64,000 nt of DNA from Streptomyces longisporoflavus (GCF_014649775.1 NZ_BMTR01000001.1:496001-560000); one strand, 5' to 3'. Shown: positions 44,475 through 53,017, counted from the stretch's first letter. Notes: generated by a model not told the origin, from the letters alone. Numbers and translations are program-made.

Positions 44475-45755
44475 CTAGCTCTTGTAGGTCAGGTCCATGT
44501 CGATGGTGTTGCCCGGCCCTGCCATGAACGTGCTGATGATGTCGTTGAGGACGCCGCAGCCCTTGAGGCCGGGCAGGGTGTAGGTGCCCTTGAGCTTGCC
44601 GCCCTTGTACGGCTGGAAGCGGCCCTCGCTGGCGAGGTCGACCTTGGCGGCCGAGGAGGTCTTGCAGTCGGCGCCGCCGCCGATGGGAAGGCCGAAGGCG
44701 TTGACGCTGGAGAGCTTGACGAACATCTCGGACTTCGACTTCAGGGCACCGGCGGTGTCGAGGGTTCCCGTTGTCTTGCCGGTCTGTTCGAAGGCGATGT
44801 CCGCGGTCGTGGGCAGGAAGCCCATGATGGTGAACTTGCCCTTGGTCGGGTCGAGCCGCAGATCGGCGTCGAAGGTGCCCTTGTTCAGGTCGTAACGGGT
44901 GTTGATGCCGCCCGAGAGCGGGGCGTTGCCGTTGGCGGCCTTGATGAACGAGTTGCCCTTGATGTCGAAGTCGAGCTTGACCGGCTCATCGCCCGGAGGG
45001 TCGGTGGGCGGGTCCGTCGGAGGATCGGTGGGCGGGTCCGTGGGAGGGTCGGTCGGGGGATCGGTGGGCGGATCGGTCGGCGGGTCGGTCGGGTCCGTGG
45101 GATCCGTGCTGCCGCCGCCGATGGTCATCGTGTGGAGAGCGGTGGGCTGGCCCGCGTCCAGGGTGCAGTCCGCGGGGAACTCGTCGCCGTTCGGCGGGAG
45201 TTGGACGGGATTGCCGTCCGCGTCGCGGGCGATCATGTTGTGCAGCTTGAGGCCCGTGACGTCGAACTTGGCCGTGCCTTCCTTCTCCCAGGTCAGCAGG
45301 GAGCCGGGGGACTTGCCGGTGGCGGTGAGGGTGAACCCTGCCGCCGGGTTGGGGATGTCACCCTTGGCGACGGTGTTGACGACCTTGATGGGCAGGTTGC
45401 CGGTGCCGCCGGGCAGGGTCACGTTCACATCGGCGGTGGCCTTGCCTTCCAGGGTGACCGCGCCCATGACGCCGAGGCCTTGAGCGGCCCTGGCGCTGAC
45501 TTTGGTGACGGCCTTGATGTCGTACTCGGGGACCGTCTCGCCCACGTTCATGGTGGCGGGCATGTCGGCGGTGATCTCGACTTCGATCGGATCGTTGCTG
45601 ATGATCGGGAACTTGCAGGTGTACTTCTGCGTGAGCTTCACCGGGTCGGCGGAGGCGGAACCGCCGCTCAGGGTGACCAGGCCGGTGACGAGGCCGGCGG
45701 CCGCCACCACGCTCAGGGCACTGCGTGCCCTGGCTTGTCTCTTGTGCACTCCCAT
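44475..45755 (-). CDS. Secreted DUF6801-like protein with Thr-Asp-Pro-Pro repeat linker
   Basis: 426-aa exported protein. The signal peptide is MGVHKRQARARSALSVVAAA through about residue 36. The shared N-terminal domain starts VKLTQKYTCKFPIISNDPIE. A linker of about nine TDPP units separates it from the second beta domain (NGNAPLSGGINTRYDLNKG). The protein ends FMAGPGNTIDMDLTYKS. Its first 200 codons are nearly identical in DNA to the 48509 gene. The promoter lies about 170 bp upstream. Confidence 0.78.
   Translation of the reverse strand: MGVHKRQARARSALSVVAAAGLVTGLVTLSGGSASADPVKLTQKYTCKFPIISNDPIEVEITADMPATMNVGETVPEYDIKAVTKVSARAAQGLGVMGAVTLEGKATADVNVTLPGGTGNLPIKVVNTVAKGDIPNPAAGFTLTATGKSPGSLLTWEKEGTAKFDVTGLKLHNMIARDADGNPVQLPPNGDEFPADCTLDAGQPTALHTMTIGGGSTDPTDPTDPPTDPPTDPPTDPPTDPPTDPPTDPPTDPPGDEPVKLDFDIKGNSFIKAANGNAPLSGGINTRYDLNKGTFDADLRLDPTKGKFTIMGFLPTTADIAFEQTGKTTGTLDTAGALKSKSEMFVKLSSVNAFGLPIGGGADCKTSSAAKVDLASEGRFQPYKGGKLKGTYTLPGLKGCGVLNDIISTFMAGPGNTIDMDLTYKS
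44997..45111 (-). repeat. Tandem 12-bp repeats coding TDPP units
   Basis: Imperfect 12-bp units of the type GGGTCSGTSGGH encode the Pro/Thr/Asp linker. A similar array occurs at 46860-46970 in the plus-strand paralog. Such arrays tend to change copy number. Confidence 0.75.
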
Positions 45756-45926
45756 GAGCTACCTCTCGGGCTACGTGAACGGGCACAAACGAACGTCGGT
45801 GCCACCTCTGCGATTCCGGACTCGCCGGCCCAGCTGTCCAGGGGAATCGGAGATGCGAAATACGCCGCCGCTGGGGAATCTGCCGACTGAATTACCGCAG
45901 ACGCTACGGCGGTGTTTCGGATACGC

Positions 45927-45955
45927 AAACTACTGATGAGTAGTTGGGCGGTCAA
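45927..45955 (-). promoter_or_regulatory. Promoter of the 44475-45755 gene
   Basis: On the minus strand: TTGACC (45955-45950), 17 bp, TAGTTT (45932-45927). The spacer ends in CATCAG. The -10 overlaps a perfect palindrome AACTACT-GATG-AGTAGTT (45928-45945). The same arrangement stands before the 48509-49666 gene. It implies a leader of about 160 nt. Confidence 0.65.
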
Positions 45956-46098
45956 GGGCTGCTCCGGCCGCCGCCGAACGGAAGTTGACGTCCCGGCAGT
46001 TTTGTGGCCCCGGTGAGTACACGCTGGTGCGGGGATGACAAATTGTGCGTCCCGCTTCGCCTTACTCCGCCCAACCCCGCCGAACTCTGCCGATCGGG

Positions 46099-46127
46099 TT
46101 GACGGGCACCTTACCTGTCAGTAGTCA
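46099..46127 (+). promoter_or_regulatory. Promoter of the 46177-47229 gene
   Basis: TTGACG (46099-46104), 17 bp, TAGTCA (46122-46127), with a spacer ending CTGTCAG as in the two minus-strand paralogs. The -10 lies 49 bp before the chosen start codon. Confidence 0.65.
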
Positions 46128-46176
46128 TTTCTGGATTGTGTCAATTTCAGAAGTGGGACCACACATGGGAGATCGC

Positions 46177-47229
46177 ATGGGAGTCCGCAGGGGAGCCCGC
46201 AAGGGAGAACAACCGGGAAAAGTAATGGGAAGGCCGGTGCGCGGTTCGGTCCTGGCCGGGGCCGCGGGGGTGGTACTGGCGCTGACCGGCGGCGGTGGCA
46301 GTGCGTCGGCCGAGCCGGTGTCTCTCACGCAGAAATACACCTGCAAGTTCCCGATCATCAGCAATGACGGGATCGAAGCCGCGATCACCACGGACATGCC
46401 CGCCACGATGAAGGTCGGCGAGACGGTCCCTGAGTACGACATCAAGGCCGTCACCAAGGTCAGCGCGCGCGCCGCGCAGGGCCTCGGTGTCATGGGCGCG
46501 GTCACCCTGGAGGGCAAAGCGACCGCCGACGTGGTCGTCACCCAGCCCGGCGGCGACGGCACCTTGCCCATCAAGGTCGTCAACACCGTCGCCAAGGCCG
46601 ATATCCCCGCCCCCGCGGCCCCGTTCGAGGTGACGGCGACCGGAAAGTCACCCGGCGGGCTGCTCACCTGGGGCCAGCCAGGCGATGCGGCCTTCGACGT
46701 GAAGGGTCTGAAGCTGCACGACATGATCGCCAGGGACGCGGCGGGCAAGCCCGTGCAACTGCCGCCGAACGGCGACGAGTTCACGGCGGAGTGCACTCTC
46801 GACGCAGGCCAGAAAACTCACCTGCACACGATGAAGATCACGGGCGACGGCGGTACGGACCCGACCGATCCGACGGGCCCGCCGACCGACCCGCCCACCG
46901 ATCCTCCGACGGACCCGCCCACCGACCCGCCGACCGACCCCGCCGATCCCACGGACCCGACCGACCCCGGCACCACGGCCGGCGGCTCTGCTGGCGGCTC
47001 TGCCGGCGGTGACTACGGAACCTCGGGCGGCAGCGGCTCAAGCGGCGGCTCCGAATCCGCCGGCACCCAGCTGGACACCCGGGTGACCGGCGGCTCGGGC
47101 AGCCTCGCGGCGACCGGCACGTCCGGCATCGGCCTGATGCTGGCGGCGGCCGGTGGCCTCGGCGCCGCCGGCATAGCGGCCTTCCACTATCTGCCGCGGC
47201 GCATCCGGAGGGACGAGGAGACCCTCTGA
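46177..47229 (+). CDS. Cell-wall-anchored DUF6801-like protein with LAATG sorting signal
   Basis: 350-aa exported protein. The ATG giving MGVRRGARK was chosen because GGGAGATCGC precedes it and MGV matches a paralog; an ATG 12 bp earlier is possible. The shared N-terminal domain begins VSLTQKYTCKFPIISNDGIE. A TDPP-type linker follows, then Gly/Ser-rich sequence. The C-terminus has LAATG at about residues 310-314, a hydrophobic helix (IGLMLAAAGGLGAAGIAAF) and a basic tail RRIRRDEE. This is a class E sortase substrate pattern (LAxTG), so it is probably linked to the cell wall. Confidence 0.8.
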   Translation: MGVRRGARKGEQPGKVMGRPVRGSVLAGAAGVVLALTGGGGSASAEPVSLTQKYTCKFPIISNDGIEAAITTDMPATMKVGETVPEYDIKAVTKVSARAAQGLGVMGAVTLEGKATADVVVTQPGGDGTLPIKVVNTVAKADIPAPAAPFEVTATGKSPGGLLTWGQPGDAAFDVKGLKLHDMIARDAAGKPVQLPPNGDEFTAECTLDAGQKTHLHTMKITGDGGTDPTDPTGPPTDPPTDPPTDPPTDPPTDPADPTDPTDPGTTAGGSAGGSAGGDYGTSGGSGSSGGSESAGTQLDTRVTGGSGSLAATGTSGIGLMLAAAGGLGAAGIAAFHYLPRRIRRDEETL

Positions 47230-47297
47230 GCCGGCTGCTGTACGGCCATCCGGTGTCCGGCGTTCCGTGGCACTCCCGCCGTACGGCAGCGCGCAGA

Positions 47298-47332
47298 GCG
47301 GGCCCGGAGCAGCGGCGGCGCTCCGGGCCCGC
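47298..47332. terminator. Bidirectional terminator hairpin
   Basis: GCGGGCCCGGAGC and GCTCCGGGCCCGC form a perfect 13-bp stem with a 9-nt loop, between the convergent LAATG and DUF916-like genes. Confidence 0.8.
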
Positions 47333-47384
47333 GGTCATGCCGTACAGGCCCGGGGCATGCAGCACGGGGAACACGCTGTACGGA

Positions 47385-48389
47385 TCAGCTCCGCGCGGCG
47401 GTGCGAGACCTGCGGCGGCGCACCACCACGCCCGCGATCAGGAGGAGCACGAGCAGGGCGAGCGCCGCGAGGACACCCCAGTTGACCGTGCGATAGGCGG
47501 TGCTCCCGCTCTCCACCAGTTCACCGCCCTTGTCGCTCGCGGTCAGCTCGACGCTGCCCCAGTCCAGCGGAGGCGGCGCGGCCCACTTCTGCGTGATCCG
47601 CACCCGCTGGCCCGGCATCAGCTCGGCGGGCAGCTTGTTGCCCGCGCTGTCGAAGGAGGTCCGGCCGAACAGGCCCTTCGCCTTGAGGTCGACCCTCGGC
47701 TCGAGCTGCACGTTCCCGCTGTTGACGAGCGTGTACGTGACCGTGGCGTCCTTGCCGAGGCCGGGTACCAGCGGAACCTCGTAGTCGAACCGGACGTCCT
47801 GGACGCTCAGTCCGGGCCTCCGTTCGCCGTTGACCCGGAGGTAGATCCGGGCACCGACCGCCTGCCGGATGCCGACGCCGGTTCCCTTGGCGCGGGCGAC
47901 GCGCTTGTCGAGGGCGATGACGGCGCCGGGGTGGTCGCCGGGCGACGCGCTGCGCGGAATGGCGACGGTGAAGGGCACGGTGGTCCTGCCGCCCGCCGGG
48001 ACGGTGACCTCGGAACGCGCGAGACGCGTCCACACCCCGACGGACCGCTGCTTCTCGGTGGGCTCGCGCACCGCGAAGCCGCCGTCGCGCGGGGTGTTGT
48101 AGGCGTCGGCGGCGTACAGCAGGAAGGTCACCGGCTCCTTGGCGAGATTGGAGACGGTGACCTTGTCGCGCAGGGTGCGGCCCGGATCCGCCTTCATCCG
48201 GAAATACGAGCGATGGGGTGCGTCCTCGGCGGACTTCTTGCCCGCGGGGAAGACGGACCATCGGCCGTTGTCGGCGGCGTACGCGTCCGGTGGCACGCTC
48301 GCCGTGAGCAGGCCGAGCGCCAGGGTCAGGGCGGTGAGGAGCACGGCGGCGTATCTGTGATGCGTGAGCTGCGTACGAACGTGGTGCAT
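47385..48389 (-). CDS. DUF916-like (WxL-interacting) membrane-anchored protein
   Basis: 334-aa exported protein. The signal peptide covers residues 1-42 (AAVLLTALTLALGLLTASVP, cut near AYAADN). Two immunoglobulin-like domains follow: one containing SYFRMKADPGRTLRDKVTVS and RTTVPFTVAIPRSASPGDHP, the second with YTLVNSGNVQLEPRVDL. It ends with a membrane helix (WGVLAALALLVLLLIAGVVV) and basic RRRRSR tail. This is the layout of Firmicute WxL-interacting proteins. The later ATG (MHHVRTQ) was chosen; an in-frame start 90 bp earlier exists. It lies 119 bp downstream of the WxL-like gene. Confidence 0.78.
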   Translation of the reverse strand: MHHVRTQLTHHRYAAVLLTALTLALGLLTASVPPDAYAADNGRWSVFPAGKKSAEDAPHRSYFRMKADPGRTLRDKVTVSNLAKEPVTFLLYAADAYNTPRDGGFAVREPTEKQRSVGVWTRLARSEVTVPAGGRTTVPFTVAIPRSASPGDHPGAVIALDKRVARAKGTGVGIRQAVGARIYLRVNGERRPGLSVQDVRFDYEVPLVPGLGKDATVTYTLVNSGNVQLEPRVDLKAKGLFGRTSFDSAGNKLPAELMPGQRVRITQKWAAPPPLDWGSVELTASDKGGELVESGSTAYRTVNWGVLAALALLVLLLIAGVVVRRRRSRTAARS

Positions 48390-48508
48390 GCGGCCCCCAG
48401 AGCGAGCGAAGAAGCGGGAGAGGTGAGGGGAGGGGAGGGTCAGGACGGAGCAATGCCGAAGGTGGGCCGCCCGTCGCACGACGGCCGGCCCACCAGGCAG
48501 AGCGTGGA

Positions 48509-49666
48509 TCAGGTGAGCGTCAGCGTGAGCACGGCCGCGTAGTCGCCGGCGGCCGCGGTCGCCGGTACGTCGAGGGCGAGGCCCGCGCCGACCGTGAACT
48601 CGCCTCCGGTCTGCGCCGCGTCGGGCGCGCTGGCGAGCGTGGCGCCCGCCCCGCCCACCGTCCCCTGTGTGCCCGGCACACAGGTGCTCGCCGACCCGGC
48701 CGCCGTCTCGCAGGACGGCGTCCAGCCGAGCTTGTCCGCGCCGATGGTGCCGGCGCCGCCCGTGAAGTCGGTGACCTTCCCGGTGAGCGACCAGCCGGTG
48801 GCGCCGTTACGGGCGTCCTTGACCGTCACCTTCTGCAGGGCGCCGGTCGAGCTGCCGCCCGCGCCCTCCTCGACCGGGGACAGTGCGACGGTGTCGCCGC
48901 TCTGGGCCATGGTGAGCTGACCGCCGCCCTGCTTGGGCGTGACCTTGGTGTTCACGTTCTGCTTGCCGGTGGAGGGGCCCGGGTCCGGATCGGGGCCGGG
49001 GTCAGGATCGGGGTCGGTGCTGCCGCCCTGGATCTCCATCGTGTGCAGAAGCGTGGACTGACCCGCGTCGAGCGTGCAGGCGGTCTCGAACTCGTCGCCG
49101 AACGGCGGGAGCTGGACCGGAGCGCCGTCCGCGCCCCGGGCGATCATGTTGTGCAGCTTGAGGCCTGTGACGTCGAACTTGGCCGTACCGGGGTCGGCCC
49201 ACGTCAGCAGGGAGCCGGGCGACTTGCCGGTGGCGTCGACGGTGAAGGCTGCCGCCGGGTTGGGGATGTTGGTCTGGGCGACGGTGTTGACGACCTTGAT
49301 GGGCAGGTTGCCGGTGCCGCCGGGCAGGGTCACGTTCACATCGGCGGTGGCCTTGCCTTCCAGGGTGACCGCGCCCATGACGCCGAGGCCTTGAGCGGCC
49401 CTGGCGCTGACTTTGGTGACGGCCTTGATGTCGTACTCGGGGACCGTCTCGCCCACGTTCATGGTGGCGGGCATGTCGGCGGTGATCTCGATTTCGATCG
49501 GATCGTTGTTGATGATCGGGAACTTGCAGGTGTACTTCTGCGTGAGCTTCAGCGGAACGGCTGAAGCAGTACCTCCGGTTGCCGTGATCAGGCCGGTGAC
49601 AAGACCGGCGGTCGCGACCGCGGCCAGGGCGCCACGCACCCCGGCTCTCTTTCGTTTAGCTCTCAT
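48509..49666 (-). CDS. Secreted DUF6801-like protein with WxL-like C-terminal domain
   Basis: 385-aa exported protein. The signal peptide (MRAKRKRAGVRGALAAVATA) ends near ASAVPLK. The shared N-terminal domain starts LKLTQKYTCKFPIINNDPIE. An acidic linker of PDPDPGP units leads to a C-terminal domain (about 240-385) rich in beta strands. That domain has GWSLTGKVTDFTG, LGWTPSC and an ending YAAVLTLTLT, which resembles WxL surface-binding domains. A DUF916-like gene follows directly, the usual partner. The N-terminal half is almost identical to the 44475 gene. Confidence 0.8.
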   Translation of the reverse strand: MRAKRKRAGVRGALAAVATAGLVTGLITATGGTASAVPLKLTQKYTCKFPIINNDPIEIEITADMPATMNVGETVPEYDIKAVTKVSARAAQGLGVMGAVTLEGKATADVNVTLPGGTGNLPIKVVNTVAQTNIPNPAAAFTVDATGKSPGSLLTWADPGTAKFDVTGLKLHNMIARGADGAPVQLPPFGDEFETACTLDAGQSTLLHTMEIQGGSTDPDPDPGPDPDPGPSTGKQNVNTKVTPKQGGGQLTMAQSGDTVALSPVEEGAGGSSTGALQKVTVKDARNGATGWSLTGKVTDFTGGAGTIGADKLGWTPSCETAAGSASTCVPGTQGTVGGAGATLASAPDAAQTGGEFTVGAGLALDVPATAAAGDYAAVLTLTLT

Positions 49667-49765
49667 GAGCTGCCTCTCGTACTGCGTGAACGAGCAGAAC
49701 GGGTGAAGGAAGAATGGCCGTACATGTCGTTATCTTCGCCAGATACGGTCCTGTTTCGGATCGGT

Positions 49766-49794
49766 AAACTACTGACGGGTAGTTGGGCGGTCAA
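49766..49794 (-). promoter_or_regulatory. Promoter of the 48509-49666 gene
   Basis: On the minus strand: TTGACC (49794-49789), 17 bp, TAGTTT (49771-49766), with spacer ending CGTCAG. About 30 bp around it match the promoter at 45927-45955. The -10 is about 100 bp before the start codon. Confidence 0.65.
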
Positions 49795-49844
49795 GGTGTC
49801 AATTACCAGCAGAATTCAGCTGCCTGGATTTAGGGATTGCTTCA

Positions 49845-49860
49845 TACGCAGGTGAGTAAT
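49845..49860 (-). promoter_or_regulatory. Upstream element ATTACTCACCTGCGTA
   Basis: Reads toward the WxL-like gene. Its GGTGAGTA core begins 57 bp beyond the outer edge of the -35 box. At the 45755 gene the same core (46012) also sits 57 bp beyond its -35. An identical 16-mer is found at 26067. Confidence 0.5.
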
Positions 49861-49974
49861 GCACACACGGGACTTGTGCCGCGATGCCAAAAACGCGGGG
49901 TGCGCCCCGGTGACAACTGATCCCGGTTCCTTACTCACCTCGCAACAGATCTTCGGCATGCGGTGAAACGACTC

Positions 49975-50004
49975 TTGACCGGCTTCTCCGGGCGCGACTA
50001 GCTT
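49975..50004 (+). promoter_or_regulatory. Candidate promoter toward the glycosyltransferase
   Basis: TTGACC (49975-49980), 18 bp, TAGCTT (49999-50004), about 315 bp before the glycosyltransferase start. The long leader makes this assignment uncertain. Confidence 0.35.
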
Positions 50005-50319
50005 CCGTTTCCGGCTCGATTGTCAATTCAACGTAATTGCCCGGGCCGGGGTCTGGGTCCGAGTCCGAGTCCGGACGCGGTCCGGATCGTGACTGTGCCT
50101 GTGTCGCCGAGCGGTCGGAGTTCTGATGCTGTCTTGTGAGGCAATCCCGGACGCGGTCCCGGGGTTGAGCCCTTCCGGCCGCGCGAACGGGGGACCGGCC
50201 GTTGCCCACCTCGCCCCGGGCACGGACAAACGCCGCTGCGCCGGGCTCACCGTCACCCGCAATGCCCAACCGGCCCTGGGCATTGCGGGGTTCGTCACGC
50301 CGTGCGGCGGCGATGCCCC

Positions 50320-51606
50320 GTGAGCCGCTTCCTCCTCGTGGTGCCACCGCTCGCCGCCCACATCACCCCGGCCTCGGCCGTCGCCGCCGAACTCGTGGAC
50401 CGGGGGCACGAGGTGGCCTGGGCCGGGCAACCCGCGGCCCTGGAGGGCCTGGTGGCCGCCGACCACCCCGTCTTTCCTTGCGCGGGCGTGCCCGGCATCG
50501 ACGACAGACCCCGTGATCTGCGCGGCGTGGCGGCCCTGAGGTTTCGGTGGGACGAGTTCTTCGCGCCGCTCGCGTACGCCATGGCGCCCGGAGTGACCGC
50601 CGCTGTCATGGAGTTCGGGCCCGACCTGCTCGTGGTCGATCAGCAGACGGTGGCGGGCGCCCTGGTCGCCGAGCGGCTCGGCGTCCCCTACGTCACCTCC
50701 TCGACCACCTCGACGGAGCTGTCGGCCGGCCCCGTCGGCACCCCGAGCCCTGGTCGGTCCAACGCCTCCGACCCCTCCGGCCCCTCCGACTCCTCCGATC
50801 CGGCCTATGGGTCCGATCCGTCCGACCCGTGGATCACCGACCTCCTGGACGGACTCCGGCTGCGCCTCGGCGACCCCTCGGCCCGCTACGACCCGCGCTT
50901 CTCGCCGCGTCTCACGCTTGTCTTCTCCACCAGCGAATTCACCGGCCCGCAGCCGCCGGGCCGTGGCCCGGTGCGCTTCGTCGGCCCCGCGCTCGGCCGG
51001 CTGCCCGACTCGCGCGCCGATACCACCGACTTCCCGTGGGGGTGGGTCGACCGGGACGACGGCCGGGCACTCGTCCTGGTCTGCCTCGACACCGCCGACA
51101 CCACGATGGGCGCCCACTTCCTCGCGCAGTGCGTCGACGGCGTACGCGCCAGGGCACGCGAACTGCGCGCGGTGGTCGTCGACCCCGACGGGGTCCTCGG
51201 GCCACCGCGCGACGACGACAACCTGCTGATCTGCACCGAGGTGCCCCAACTAGCCCTCCTGGCCCACACGGACGCCCTCGTCTGTCACGCCGGGCACAAC
51301 ACCGTCACCGAGGCCCTGTGGCACGGCGTCCCCTTGGTGGTGGCCCCGGTCCGCGATGACCAGCCCGTGGTCGCCGCCAGGGTCACCACCGTGGGCGCGG
51401 GCGTGCGGGTGCGGTTCGGCCGGACCGACGCCAAGGCCGTCGGGTGCGCCCTGGACGCCGTACTGGGACAGCCGCATTTCGCCGCGGCCGCCCGCCGGGT
51501 CGGCCACTCCTTCCGCGAAGCGGGCGGAGCCCCCGCCGCGGCGGCACATCTCGAAGCGCTGGCCATCGCGGAGCAGGAGAACCCGCGGCATGGCCTGCAG
51601 ATCTAG
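50320..51606 (+). CDS. Glycosyltransferase, GT1/MGT type
   Basis: 428-aa UDP-glycosyltransferase-like protein. The N-terminus is VSRFLLVVPPLAAHITPASA. The C-terminal donor site reads CTEVPQLALLAHTDALVCHAG, then HNTVTEALWHGVPLVVAPVR, as in macrolide glycosyltransferases. An inserted Ser/Asp/Pro segment (SDPSGPSDSSDPAYGSDPSD) at about 150-170 is unusual. The second of two GTG starts was chosen. The acceptor is unknown; position beside surface-protein genes suggests a cell-envelope or secondary-metabolite target. Confidence 0.82.
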   Translation: MSRFLLVVPPLAAHITPASAVAAELVDRGHEVAWAGQPAALEGLVAADHPVFPCAGVPGIDDRPRDLRGVAALRFRWDEFFAPLAYAMAPGVTAAVMEFGPDLLVVDQQTVAGALVAERLGVPYVTSSTTSTELSAGPVGTPSPGRSNASDPSGPSDSSDPAYGSDPSDPWITDLLDGLRLRLGDPSARYDPRFSPRLTLVFSTSEFTGPQPPGRGPVRFVGPALGRLPDSRADTTDFPWGWVDRDDGRALVLVCLDTADTTMGAHFLAQCVDGVRARARELRAVVVDPDGVLGPPRDDDNLLICTEVPQLALLAHTDALVCHAGHNTVTEALWHGVPLVVAPVRDDQPVVAARVTTVGAGVRVRFGRTDAKAVGCALDAVLGQPHFAAAARRVGHSFREAGGAPAAAAHLEALAIAEQENPRHGLQI

Positions 51607-51724
51607 CGGAGCCCGCGCACGCCCCGCGACCGGAAGCGATCAACCGCATGACCTGACCGGCCGGACGGCCTCACAAACTGCCGGGCAACTCGCGCCACAC
51701 GCCCCAGCTCCCGAGGGAACTGAC

Positions 51725-53017
51725 ATGCCGACACGGATATCCCGCCGGGCAGGACGGCTCACCGCCGTCCTCGCCCTGTCCCTCGCAGCCTGCACGCTCT
51801 TTCCGGGCCCGGCGGGCAGCGAGCCCGGCCGGGCAGCCGCGAGTACGAGTACGAATGCGAGCGCCGACGCCGGGGAGCGCGCGGCCGCTACGCCGCCGCC
51901 CGACGACTTCTACGTACCGCCGTCCGCCCTCCCCGACGGGAAGCCCGGCGACGTCATCCGCTCCCGCAAGATCGAGCCCGGCACCCCGACGCCGCGCGCC
52001 CTGGCCGACACCTGGCAGGTGATGTACCGGTCCACCGACGCGCTCGGCGAATCCCACGCGCTGACCGCCACCGTCATGGTGCCCAAGGGGGGAAGCCCCG
52101 CGTCACGACCCATTGTCGGCTGGGGCCCCGGCAGCCAGGGCCCCGCCTTCCGCTGCACCCCGTCCCGGATGATCGCCAAGGGCGCCCTGTACGAGCAGTG
52201 GGTCGTCAACGCCATGCTCAAGGCGGGTTACGCGGTCGCCGTCCCCGACTACGAGGGATACCGGCCCGGGCCGGAGACGACCTACATGGTCGGCAAATCC
52301 CTCGGCCCCGCCCTCATCGACGCGGTCCGCGCCGCCCAGCGGCTGCCCGCGAGCGGACTCTCCGCCGACGCGCCGGTCGCCTTCCGGGGTTATTCACAGG
52401 GCGGCGGGGCCGCGCTGTGGGCGGGCGAGTTCCAGCCCGACTACGCGCCCGAGCTCAAGCTCAAGGGCATCGTCGCGGGCGGCGTCCCCGCCAACCTGAT
52501 GGAGGTGGCCCTGCCGCTCAACGGCCGCCCCGGCTCGGGCTTCCTCTTCTACGCCCTGATCGGCCTCGACAACGCTTATCCCGAGCTCAAGTTCGGCGAC
52601 GTGCTCAATGACGCCGGACGCGCCATGGTCGCCGACCTCGAAGCGGGCGGCTGCGCGCTCGAGATGATCAACAAGTACGGCAACAAAGCGCTGTCCGCGT
52701 ACGTCACCCGCAGCCCGCTCGTCGACGCCCCCTGGGTCGCCCGCTACACGGAGAACACCCTCGGCAGCGGCCCGAAGATCAAGGTGCCGGTGCTCCAGTA
52801 CCACGCGACACAGGACGCCCTCGTCGAACCGAACCAGGCCGACGCCCTGCACAAGCAGTACTGCGCCCAAGGCGTGCCGCTGACCTGGAAGACGTACGAC
52901 ACCACGAGTCACCCCCCGGTCGCCGACCACCTCTGGCCGATCCAGGCGGCGAACGCCGAGGCCATGACGTATCTCGCCGACCGCTTCGCGGGCCGGCCCG
53001 CCACCCCCGACTGCTGA
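51725..53017 (+). CDS. Secretory lipase (LIP family), probable lipoprotein
   Basis: 430-aa alpha/beta hydrolase of the secretory-lipase family. The N-terminus has twin Arg (SRRAGR), a hydrophobic core and a lipobox-like LAAC, so it may be a Tat-exported lipoprotein. The nucleophile elbow is GYSQGG with Ser at 224. The Asp (ATQDALVEPNQAD) and His (TSHPPVADH) of the triad are near the C-terminus. GAGGGAACTGAC precedes the ATG. The next gene starts 25 bp later. It likely hydrolyses esters or lipids outside the cell. Confidence 0.87.
   Translation: MPTRISRRAGRLTAVLALSLAACTLFPGPAGSEPGRAAASTSTNASADAGERAAATPPPDDFYVPPSALPDGKPGDVIRSRKIEPGTPTPRALADTWQVMYRSTDALGESHALTATVMVPKGGSPASRPIVGWGPGSQGPAFRCTPSRMIAKGALYEQWVVNAMLKAGYAVAVPDYEGYRPGPETTYMVGKSLGPALIDAVRAAQRLPASGLSADAPVAFRGYSQGGGAALWAGEFQPDYAPELKLKGIVAGGVPANLMEVALPLNGRPGSGFLFYALIGLDNAYPELKFGDVLNDAGRAMVADLEAGGCALEMINKYGNKALSAYVTRSPLVDAPWVARYTENTLGSGPKIKVPVLQYHATQDALVEPNQADALHKQYCAQGVPLTWKTYDTTSHPPVADHLWPIQAANAEAMTYLADRFAGRPATPDC

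Larger units (their letters stand above)
45756..46176. other. Divergent promoter region of two DUF6801-like genes
   Basis: 421 bp, locally A/T-richer than its surroundings. It contains one promoter for each direction (given separately) and the element GGTGAGTAC at 46012-46020. No gene is seen. Confidence 0.7.
49667..50319. other. Divergent control region upstream of WxL-like and glycosyltransferase genes
   Basis: 653 bp holding the WxL-like gene promoter, the 16-bp element at 49845-49860, a similar TTACTCACCTCGCA at 49931-49944 in the opposite direction, and a candidate rightward promoter near 49975. A GAGTCCG-rich run lies near 50060. No gene is supported. Confidence 0.6.

Noticed and set aside
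44997..45111. Possible CRISPR-like array
   Set aside because: The 12-bp units are contiguous, without spacers, and encode a Thr-Asp-Pro-Pro linker.
48390..48479. Longer start for the DUF916-like protein
   Set aside because: The extra 30 residues would put an unlikely stretch before a normal signal peptide; the internal ATG gives a standard export signal.
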